Positions 7,290-12,726 of a stretch of DNA of 14,175 nucleotides are shown here, in pieces. Position 1 is the first letter of the stretch. Each line of letters opens with the position of its first letter. Below the pieces are notes generated by a model. The model saw nothing but the letters and a program-made list of their open reading frames with translations. It was not told the origin of the DNA and did not search any database. Source of the DNA: Bacteroidota bacterium (lineage in GTDB: Bacteria; Bacteroidota; Bacteroidia; Chitinophagales; Chitinophagaceae); assembly GCA_023429985.1 (NCBI GenBank), contig JAEZCV010000223.1, positions 1 through 14,175 on the forward strand. Reading direction: 5' to 3'. A program made the translations under genes and the position numbers.

Positions 7290-7374
7290 TAGTGAATACC
7301 AATTCATACTTATAATTTTTCAATTCAACCAGTGAGTAAAGAATGAGAGGGCGGGCTATTATAATTTCGCTTTT

Positions 7375-8166
7375 GTGGAATCAAAGCTTCATATACCAAA
7401 AACAGGGCCTTTAAGAGATCGCGTTATTGCTATATGGCAGGGTATAGGAAATTTCAACGGAAGGGAAACTATTTTGCCAAAAGGAATAGTTGAGATCATA
7501 TTTAATTATACCCGGCAAACAAAGGGAAGCTTTGCCAATGAATTGATTATTGCGCCGCGGTGTTTCATTCAGGGTTTAAACACACAATGCTTAAAGGTTG
7601 AATATACCGGGCAGCAAAACATGCTGGGCGTTCAATTGCAAAGAGATAAAGTAAAAGATATTTTAGGCGTTCTGCCTGGTGAGTTCAATAATCGCCTGGT
7701 TGACCTGGAACTTATCAACCCGCATTTTGGAATGCTTTGGCACCGGTTAGCAGAAATAAATTCATTTGAGGAAAGAGTTCATGTTTTGGAAAATTCACTT
7801 CCCCTTATTTCAAATCAGTACTGCAAAAGAACAGCGCACCTGTCTCAATTGTTTGAGGGTGGGCGTGTTGATAGTTTTCAATCAGTGGATACACTTGCAC
7901 GCGAAGTATGTTATTCCACCCGACAACTTAGTCGTATCTCTCAACAATTGTTTGGATTAGCACCAGAAGAATTGATTTCTTATAAAAGATTTCTTCAATC
8001 GGTGCACCTCATTTCACATAAAAATACTTCTCTCACTTCCATAGCATACGAAGCCGGTTATTACGACCAGGCGCACTTCTGCCGTTCATTTAAATCCTAT
8101 GCAGGCATGACAGCCATGCAATACAAAAAGCAAAAAAGCCATTTGCCGTTTCATATTTTTTCTTAG
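7375..8166 (+). CDS. AraC-family transcriptional regulator
   Basis: A 263-residue protein. The C-terminal 100 residues form an AraC/XylS-type double helix-turn-helix: a first unit around SVDTLAREVCYSTRQLSRIS and a second around SLTSIAYEAGYYDQAHFCRS, followed by the characteristic F.S..G.T..QY ending. The N-terminal half, with LPKGIVEIIFNY near residues 35-46, resembles the sensor domain of a common AraC subgroup (of the DUF6597 kind) whose ligand is unknown. The start is GTG at 7375; there is no in-frame ATG close upstream, and TAATTTCG at 7362-7369 lies only 5 bases before it, which suggests a leaderless or very short-leader transcript. The next gene downstream, a membrane protein in the same direction 114 bp away, is the obvious candidate target, but no operator was identified. 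Confidence 0.85.
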   Translation: MESKLHIPKTGPLRDRVIAIWQGIGNFNGRETILPKGIVEIIFNYTRQTKGSFANELIIAPRCFIQGLNTQCLKVEYTGQQNMLGVQLQRDKVKDILGVLPGEFNNRLVDLELINPHFGMLWHRLAEINSFEERVHVLENSLPLISNQYCKRTAHLSQLFEGGRVDSFQSVDTLAREVCYSTRQLSRISQQLFGLAPEELISYKRFLQSVHLISHKNTSLTSIAYEAGYYDQAHFCRSFKSYAGMTAMQYKKQKSHLPFHIFS

Positions 8167-8280
8167 ACTTTCATCTTGTCCGATACATACAATTTCCGGA
8201 TTTCATAGTTGATGATTTTTGTGAAAGATTGAAGGAAATATCTTCTTCATACATCATAATCAAAAACCAAAACCAATTTT

Positions 8281-8808
8281 ATGACAAGGAATATTGTTTA
8301 CTCCCTCACCTGCCTGTTTTTTACTATTGTAATAGGTGGTGCCGTTTATGAACATTTAGCTGTTGTGCCCCAGTGGGCAGCCGGTCCTCCTGCATCTTTA
8401 TCTATGTTCCAGGGTGAATATGGGTTAAAAGCTGAGAACTTTTGGATACCTATTCACCCATGTGCATTATTGCTCTTTATCACTTCAATAATAATGCACT
8501 GGAAAACTGAAAGAAAAAACAACCTGTTAATCACTGCACTGTCTTACGTGGCTATATTGATCATAACCAGAATTTATTTTGTGCCTGAACTTTTATCCAT
8601 CACCGGTACACCATTTTCACTTTCTGTTGATCCTTCATTGGCGGAAAGAGGAGCAATGTGGGAGATTTTAAGCCTGGTAAGACTGGGCGTATTAATTGTG
8701 CTTGCTTTAATTCTTTTCTTAGGACTTTCAAAATCTCAGGTTAGAGTTAGCAGCGAAGAAAATAATAGAGCAGCTAAAAGAAAGAAAAAAAGTTTTGCAA
8801 CTGCATAA
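8281..8808 (+). CDS. four-helix integral membrane protein of unknown function
   Basis: A 175-residue protein with four predicted membrane spans at about residues 5-23, 55-74, 82-101 and 128-149, and a basic C-terminal tail (NNRAAKRKKKSF). The first loop contains the invariant-looking YEHLAVVPQWAAGPP and the second span starts with IPIHPC. This layout resembles small four-helix DUF1772-like membrane proteins of Bacteroidota, but the family call is tentative. It follows the AraC regulator on the same strand with a 114-bp gap, so it has its own promoter region and may be under that regulator's control. No catalytic motif is evident. A weak hairpin follows its stop. Confidence 0.6.
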   Translation: MTRNIVYSLTCLFFTIVIGGAVYEHLAVVPQWAAGPPASLSMFQGEYGLKAENFWIPIHPCALLLFITSIIMHWKTERKNNLLITALSYVAILIITRIYFVPELLSITGTPFSLSVDPSLAERGAMWEILSLVRLGVLIVLALILFLGLSKSQVRVSSEENNRAAKRKKKSFATA

Positions 8809-8821
8809 ATGATTTTATGAA

Positions 8822-8848
8822 GCATGCCTTTAAATTTTTTAGGCGTGC
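8822..8848 (+). terminator. weak hairpin after the membrane-protein gene
   Basis: GCATGCCT (8822-8829) pairs with AGGCGTGC (8841-8848) through one G-U pair, with an 11-base loop rich in A and T. It starts 13 bases after the stop of the membrane-protein gene. There is no T-run after the stem on either strand, so it may stabilise the mRNA end and not act as a true Rho-independent terminator. The remaining 147 bases up to the dusB stop hold nothing else I can name. Confidence 0.3.
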
Positions 8849-8995
8849 AGCAACCAGTTCATTATAATGAACGATAGGCATAAATAGGAAAGCAGATTAG
8901 GAAAGAAAGTGAAATATTTACAATGAAATAACTTCATCCGGAAGGAAAGGTTGGCGGAAGTATATGAATTGCGAATAGTTGTATGATAATTTGAA

Positions 8996-10027
8996 TCAAT
9001 AGTGCTGATGGTAATTTACCAGGCTTACCGGTTCACGTTGGGGCTGAAAATCTGAATAATAATTCCGGATGCGTTCGAAGGTGTTCAACTGAGCGTTCAT
9101 ATCATTTTTTGTTACCAGCTCTTTTAAGAACAGATCCCGGAATCCAGGCAAACTTTTAAAGTAACCTGCATACCGGCCTCTCATTTCTGCTATAGCTTTC
9201 CATTCGCCTTCCCAGGCTGCGGCCAGTTGCAGGTGTTGGCGACAGACATTCAAACGATCCTCAACCGTGGGAGGCGGCAATTCTTCACCGGTTGACAGGT
9301 AATGCCTGATCTCACGGAAGATCCATGGATTACCAATAGCTGCCCTGCCGATCATGATCCCGTCAACACCGTAACGGTTTTTATATTCCAGTGCTTTTTG
9401 AGGACTGTTGATATCACCGTTGCCAAAAACCGGGATGGTGATGCGCGGGTTGTTTTTTACTTTCCCGATCAGGTGCCAGTCGGCCTCGCCCTTGTATAAC
9501 TGGCAGCGTGTGCGCCCATGAATGGTGAGCGCCTTTATGCCTGCATCCTGCAAGCGTTCCGCAACTTCTTCTATATTGACCGACTGATCATCCCAGCCAA
9601 GGCGCGTTTTTACAGTTACAGGGAGACGGGTAGCTTTCACGCAAGCTTCTGTAAGTCGCACCATGCGTTTTAAATCTTTCAATACGCCGGCGCCAGCACC
9701 TTTACTAACAATGCCTTTCACCGGGCAGCCGAAGTTGATATCCAGGAAATCGGGGCGTGTACTATCCACTATGGAAGTTGCCATGGCCATGGTTTCTTCA
9801 TTTCCCCCAAATATCTGAACACCGGTTGGCCTTTCTTCCGGAAGAATTTCCAGCTTTTTCCGGCATTTGGCGGTACGGTTCACCAGTCCATGACTTGAAA
9901 TGAACTCCGTAAACAGCAGATCTGCTCCCTGCTCTTTACATATCATTCTGAAAGGAGGGTCACTTACATCCTCCATGGGAGCCAGCAAAAGGGGAAACTC
10001 AGGTAAAGAGATATGTCCAATTTTCAT
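8996..10027 (-). CDS. dusB: tRNA-dihydrouridine synthase, DusB type
   Basis: A 343-residue flavoenzyme that reduces uridine to dihydrouridine in the tRNA D-loop using NAD(P)H. The TIM-barrel FMN site is visible from LAPMEDVSDPPFR (residues 15-27) through VQIFGG, DINFGCPVKGIVSKGAGAGV with catalytic Cys101, VKTRLGWDD, IHGRTRCQLYKGEADW, PVFGNGDI and GIMIGRAAIGNPW. The C-terminal helical domain completes a full-length protein. The ATG at 10027-10025 is preceded by CCTCCC and not a purine-rich site, as is common in this phylum. The gene lies downstream of tRNA-Leu and its broken duplicate on the same strand. The duplicate and a purine-rich inverted repeat occupy the space where its promoter should be, so their arrival may have altered its expression. 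Confidence 0.93.
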   Translation of the reverse strand: MKIGHISLPEFPLLLAPMEDVSDPPFRMICKEQGADLLFTEFISSHGLVNRTAKCRKKLEILPEERPTGVQIFGGNEETMAMATSIVDSTRPDFLDINFGCPVKGIVSKGAGAGVLKDLKRMVRLTEACVKATRLPVTVKTRLGWDDQSVNIEEVAERLQDAGIKALTIHGRTRCQLYKGEADWHLIGKVKNNPRITIPVFGNGDINSPQKALEYKNRYGVDGIMIGRAAIGNPWIFREIRHYLSTGEELPPPTVEDRLNVCRQHLQLAAAWEGEWKAIAEMRGRYAGYFKSLPGFRDLFLKELVTKNDMNAQLNTFERIRNYYSDFQPQREPVSLVNYHQHY

Positions 10028-10123
10028 GGGAGGTTAATGAAGGGCAAGGTAAGTTATTGGAGAGCAAAAATCAGGTGCAAAGTACATTTGTTGATTGGAG
10101 GATGAACAGTTAGAATTAGAAAC

Positions 10124-10175
10124 AGAAAGAGAAAGAGAAAGAGTGTGCGGCGCTCTCCGCTCTCTTTCTCTTTCT
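10124..10175. repeat. inverted repeat of AGAAAGAGAAAGAGA
   Basis: AGAAAGAGAAAGAGA at 10124-10138 is perfectly complementary to TCTCTTTCTCTTTCT at 10161-10175, giving a 15-bp stem with a 22-base centre that itself contains a GCGG/CCGC pair. The right arm also occurs in direct orientation at 10344-10358, downstream of the intact tRNA. The word is therefore present three times within 235 bp, one copy inverted. It lies in the dusB upstream region. Confidence 0.65.
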
Positions 10176-10192
10176 TTTACTTGTGCCCAGGA

Positions 10193-10212
10193 CCTGCCTG
10201 CCGGCAGGCAGG
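10193..10212. repeat. 20-bp palindromic unit in the T-stem of the tRNA-Leu fragment
   Basis: CCTGCCTGCCGGCAGGCAGG is a perfect 20-bp palindrome. The neighbouring intact tRNA has CCAGGA directly joined to CTGGAATC; here the unit lies between those two words with no base lost or duplicated. Units of this kind are widely dispersed in Bacteroidota genomes; how they move is not known to me. Confidence 0.9.
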
Positions 10213-10248
10213 CTGGAATCGAACCAGCACATTCTTGCGAACGGCAGA

Positions 10249-10268
10249 CTTGCCTGCCGGCAGGCAGG
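10249..10268. repeat. 20-bp palindromic unit at the anticodon loop of the tRNA-Leu fragment
   Basis: CTTGCCTGCCGGCAGGCAGG differs from the perfect palindrome by one base (T for C at its second position). The intact copy reads GGCAGA joined to TTTTGAGTC; here the 20 bases lie exactly between them. The insertion point cannot be slid, because the ends of the unit differ from the flanking bases. Confidence 0.9.
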
Positions 10269-10310
10269 TTTTGAGTCGGCTTTAAATTGAAACCTAAATA
10301 TTCCAGAAAA

Positions 10311-10337
10311 TAATAAAAAAGCGAAGCAGCTTTCGCT
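10311..10337 (-). terminator. Rho-independent terminator of tRNA-Leu
   Basis: On the minus strand AGCGAA pairs with TTCGCT around a six-base loop (10337-10320) and is followed by TTTTTATTATT. It lies 30 bases after the tRNA 3' end. The duplicated segment starts inside the arm of this stem (10334), so the broken copy has lost this terminator. Confidence 0.7.
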
Positions 10338-10366
10338 CTCCGCTCTCTTTCTCTTTCTTTTACTTG

Positions 10367-10450
10367 TGCCCAGGACTGGAATCGAACCAGCACATTCTTG
10401 CGAACGGCAGATTTTGAGTCTGCTGCGTCTACCAATTCCGCCACCTGGGC
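10367..10450 (-). tRNA. tRNA-Leu (anticodon CAA)
   Basis: An 84-base class II tRNA. The acceptor stem is GCCCAGG/CCTGGGC with discriminator A. The D-arm carries GGTAGACGC, and the anticodon stem GCAGA/TCTGC encloses loop CTCAAAA, giving anticodon CAA (reads UUG). The long variable arm CGTTC-GCAA-GAATG is diagnostic for Leu/Ser, and the T-arm is GCTGG-TTCGATT-CCAGT. CCA is not encoded; the next bases are CAA. A37 follows the anticodon. The gene is intact, with a terminator 30 bases downstream and a candidate promoter 12 bases upstream. The 3' part is duplicated directly downstream in broken form. Confidence 0.95.
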
Positions 10451-10461
10451 AAACAGGGCAG

Positions 10462-10490
10462 CAATGTTACAACTATCCACCGAAAATCAA
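10462..10490 (-). promoter_or_regulatory. candidate promoter of tRNA-Leu
   Basis: Reading leftward, TTG (10490-10488), 18 bases, then TAACATTG (10469-10462) match the Bacteroidota TTG-N18-TAnnTTTG pattern with one mismatch in the -7 box. The box ends 11 bases before the mature tRNA 5' end, a suitable place for the primary-transcript start. Confidence 0.45.
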
Positions 10491-10627
10491 ACATCAATCA
10501 CCTCAAATTCCTTTATTTACAACAGGATTTTTTAGGCATAAGGAAAGTCAACACCTGCTTCAATATCATCATCACTTTATACATCCCTGCAAAGTTAAGC
10601 CCTTCAATGCCGCTACCAGTGCGGGTT

Positions 10628-10658
10628 TTGATGTTTCGTTCAAAATCAGGCATTTTTG
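10628..10658 (+). promoter_or_regulatory. candidate promoter of the lysine-ketoglutarate reductase-like gene
   Basis: TTG (10628-10630), 20 bases, then CATTTTTG (10651-10658) resembles the phylum's -33/-7 pattern with one mismatch. The start codon follows after 10 bases, so the leader would be very short. This is a pattern match only. Confidence 0.3.
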
Positions 10659-10668
10659 CAACTGAATT

Positions 10669-11871
10669 ATGATAAAATTAGGACTCATAAGGGAAGAAAA
10701 AATTCCTGCCGACTACCGGGTGGCGCTTACACCCGCCCAATGTAAATGGATCAAAGAACAGTACCCGGAACTTAGCATTAAAGTGCAATCATCACCCGGA
10801 CGATGCTTTTCCGATGCGGAATACCAACGCGCCGGTGCCGAAATCACCGAAAGCCTGCACGACTGCCAGGTGATCCTGGGTATCAAGGAAATTCCTCCTT
10901 CCAATATTCTTCCCAACAAAACCTATATCTTTTTTTCCCATACCAGGAAAAAACAACCTTATAATCAAAAGCTGCTGCAAACCATCATTGAAAAGAACTG
11001 CACGCTGATTGATTATGAATGCATGGAACACGAAGATGGTCAGCGTATCATTGGTTTTGGATTTTTTGCAGGCATTGTGGGTGCGCATAATGGCATGATG
11101 GCCTACGGTAACAGAACAGGCGCCTATTCATTAGACCGCGTTTATAAACAAAAAGATTTCAAAGAACTGATCCATTGTTATTTCGGATTGAAGATCCCTA
11201 ATATTAAAATTGCCGTTACAGGTTCTGGACGTGTGGCACATGGCATCGTGGAGATCATGAACCTGATGGAAATTATTGAAGTGGAAAAGGATGAATTCCT
11301 GCAAAAGAATTTCAGCTATCCTGTTTATGTACAGTTAAAAGGTGCCGACCTTTATGTTCACAAGGAAACAGGGAAGTATAACCGCGATCATTTTCACCAA
11401 CATCCTTCAGAATATATTTCCACCTTTCCAGAATACCTCCCGCACACCGATGTTTTGATGAATGGTATTTACTGGGATGAAAATGTGCCCCGGCTATTTG
11501 ATAACCAGGATGTTGCCCAACCTAACTTTCGCATTTCTGTGATCTCGGATATCACTGATGATATGCATGGTTCCGTTCCAATAAATTTAGGTGATCAAAC
11601 CATTGAAGATCCTGTTTACGGGGTTGATAAAACCAGTTTGCAAAAAACAGCACCATACATGCAAACTTCGGTGGATATAGTTGCGGTGGGTAATCTTCCC
11701 AATGAATTACCAAGGGATGCATCCAAATATTTTGGTGAGCAATTGATCAAATATATTTTGCCTGATCTTATTGGAAATGGTTCAGCCATAATTGAACGCG
11801 CTACTATTGTAAAGGAAGGCAAACTCACACCGCGGTTTGAATATTTATCCGATTATGCCGCCGGGAAATGA
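10669..11871 (+). CDS. stand-alone lysine-ketoglutarate reductase-like enzyme (LKR domain of LKR/SDH)
   Basis: A 400-residue cytoplasmic oxidoreductase of the alanine dehydrogenase/transhydrogenase fold. It resembles the LKR half of the eukaryotic bifunctional lysine-degrading enzyme. That half condenses lysine with 2-oxoglutarate and NADPH to saccharopine. Matching words in order are GIKEIP (Lys73), KTYIFFSHT (His91), LIDYE (113-117), FGFFAGIVG, the nucleotide loop GSGRVAHG (185-192), HPSEYIS, NGIYWDENVPRL, ISDITDDMHGSV, and NLPNELPRDAS followed by YFGEQL. Lys73 and His91 sit where the saccharopine dehydrogenase family has its catalytic Lys/His pair. The saccharopine dehydrogenase half is absent and no such gene is in the window. 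Automated labels might say alanine dehydrogenase, but the C-terminal motifs favour LKR. Its stop directly abuts the stop of the convergent methyltransferase gene. Confidence 0.75.
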   Translation: MIKLGLIREEKIPADYRVALTPAQCKWIKEQYPELSIKVQSSPGRCFSDAEYQRAGAEITESLHDCQVILGIKEIPPSNILPNKTYIFFSHTRKKQPYNQKLLQTIIEKNCTLIDYECMEHEDGQRIIGFGFFAGIVGAHNGMMAYGNRTGAYSLDRVYKQKDFKELIHCYFGLKIPNIKIAVTGSGRVAHGIVEIMNLMEIIEVEKDEFLQKNFSYPVYVQLKGADLYVHKETGKYNRDHFHQHPSEYISTFPEYLPHTDVLMNGIYWDENVPRLFDNQDVAQPNFRISVISDITDDMHGSVPINLGDQTIEDPVYGVDKTSLQKTAPYMQTSVDIVAVGNLPNELPRDASKYFGEQLIKYILPDLIGNGSAIIERATIVKEGKLTPRFEYLSDYAAGK

Positions 11872-12585
11872 TCAGAGGTATAAATAATAATCTTTCAGCA
11901 GTTCGGTAAACGCCTTGCTGTAAGTGCTATCATTTTCACGTATATATATGTCCGAAGCGTTGAATTCTTTTTTATATCCGCACATCAGCATAATACGAGT
12001 GGGTGGATGGATAGGAGAATGATGAACATGCACGACCTCATTGATCTCAAATCCATTTTCTTTAATTATTTCTATTGCTTCATCTTTTCTTCTGAATGGA
12101 AGCAGAAGAAAAAATCTTCCATCAGCTGCCAGCACTTTTTTTATTGTTTGTAGTAATTGAGTGAGCGTAAGGTGAGAACTGTGGAAAGCCTTGTTCCGGG
12201 CTTGGGTTTCTGCCATTAAATCGTTTTCGTAAAATGGGGGATTGCTGAGTATAACATCATATTTGTTTGCGGGAATGAATTCTAAAATATCTCCTTCTAT
12301 GAGCTGCACATTTTTATGAAAAGTTGAACCTTCTATATTTTCTTTTGCTTCTTCAGCCGCGAGGTGATCTATTTCTACCGCATCCATTTCAATATTGTTC
12401 TTTTGCGCGATCATTAGGCTGAGTAGTCCTGTTCCTGTTCCTATATCCAGTGCTGTTTTATAATCCAGGTCATGTAATTTTTTTGCTACCCATGCGCCGA
12501 AGAGGCATGCATCGGTGGTTACCTTCATGGAGGTGTTTTGCTGGTGAATGGTGAATTGCTTGAATTGGAAAAAGGGATTTCGCAA
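11872..12585 (-). CDS. trmN6: tRNA1(Val) (adenine-37 N6)-methyltransferase, TrmN6/YfiC type
   Basis: A 237-residue class I SAM methyltransferase. The N-terminal FQFKQFTIHQQ followed by MKVTTDACLFGAW is the typical opening of this family. Motif I is ALDIGTGTGLLS (about residues 40-51), the acidic end of strand 2 is DAVEIDHLA, and the N6-adenine catalytic motif is NPPFYEN (about 115-121). The E. coli enzyme methylates A37 of tRNA1(Val); the target tRNA in this organism is inferred. The start is TTG at 12585, since the family's first residues (RNPFFQFKQF) begin right after it. The gene lies downstream of tsaD on the same strand, separated by a long inverted repeat, and its stop at 11874-11872 is adjacent to the stop of the convergent gene with no terminator between. 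Confidence 0.85.
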   Translation of the reverse strand: MRNPFFQFKQFTIHQQNTSMKVTTDACLFGAWVAKKLHDLDYKTALDIGTGTGLLSLMIAQKNNIEMDAVEIDHLAAEEAKENIEGSTFHKNVQLIEGDILEFIPANKYDVILSNPPFYENDLMAETQARNKAFHSSHLTLTQLLQTIKKVLAADGRFFLLLPFRRKDEAIEIIKENGFEINEVVHVHHSPIHPPTRIMLMCGYKKEFNASDIYIRENDSTYSKAFTELLKDYYLYL

Positions 12586-12631
12586 GTGCGTTTAATTATT
12601 AATACTTTTTAAAGTTGTCCTTCTATGTTTT

Positions 12632-12717
12632 TTTGAACCACGGAGACACGGAGGCACAAAGAGGCACTGAGAAATGCTCTGTGTTTCCTCCGTGTCTCCG
12701 TGACTTCGTGGTTCAAA
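12632..12717. repeat. CCACGGAGACACGGAGG-type inverted repeat between tsaD and trmN6
   Basis: Inner arms of 16 bp are perfect complements: CACGGAGACACGGAGG (12639-12654) and CCTCCGTGTCTCCGTG (12687-12702). Outer arms TTTGAACCACG (12632-12642) and CGTGGTTCAAA (12707-12717) are also complementary, so the right side has a few extra bases. The centre holds degenerate copies of the same words. Such CACGGAG repeats occur dispersed in many unrelated bacterial genomes. The hairpin lies 10 bases after the tsaD stop and could shape or end that transcript, but there is no strong T-run. Confidence 0.85.
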
Positions 12718-12726
12718 TCTACAAGG

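Larger units (their letters stand above)
10151..10277 (-). repeat. direct repeat of the tRNA-Leu 3' part plus flank, interrupted twice
   Basis: Without its two 20-bp inserts this segment is 87 bp long (42 + 36 + 9) and identical at every base to 10334-10420. The shared part runs from the anticodon loop of tRNA-Leu through the 3' end of the gene to 33 bases past it. Left of 10151 and right of 10277 the similarity stops abruptly. The identity of all 87 bp, including non-coding flank, points to a recent duplication. Confidence 0.9.
10184..10277 (-). pseudogene. tRNA-Leu 3' fragment with two palindromic insertions
   Basis: Reading leftward, the fragment begins at GACTCAAAA (3' edge of the anticodon arm and loop). 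It then carries a 20-bp insert at 10268-10249, the variable arm and T-arm at 10248-10213, a second 20-bp insert at 10212-10193, and the acceptor 3' strand with discriminator A ending at 10184. The 5' half (acceptor 5' strand, D-arm, 5' anticodon stem) is missing, so it cannot fold as a tRNA. Relative to the intact gene, the first insert falls between A38 and U39 and the second in the 3' strand of the T-stem near its base. A translated frame across this region contains LPAGRQ words, the usual signature of these palindromes, and is not a gene. Confidence 0.85.

Noticed and set aside
4916..8166. Kinase and AraC regulator as a two-component pair
   Set aside because: The AraC protein has no receiver domain with a phospho-accepting aspartate, and the genes are separated by 113 bp with a palindromic unit.
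10034..10480. 148-codon open frame on the minus strand across the tRNA-Leu gene and its broken copy
   Set aside because: It is a translation of the tRNA, the duplicated flank (twice giving KERERERRA) and the palindromes (LPAGRQ, LPAGRS). No protein-like features remain after removing these.
10366..10665. 99-codon plus-strand open frame beginning MPRTGIEPAH
   Set aside because: The start is the antisense of tRNA-Leu, a well-known false gene pattern, and the rest is the leader of the next gene.
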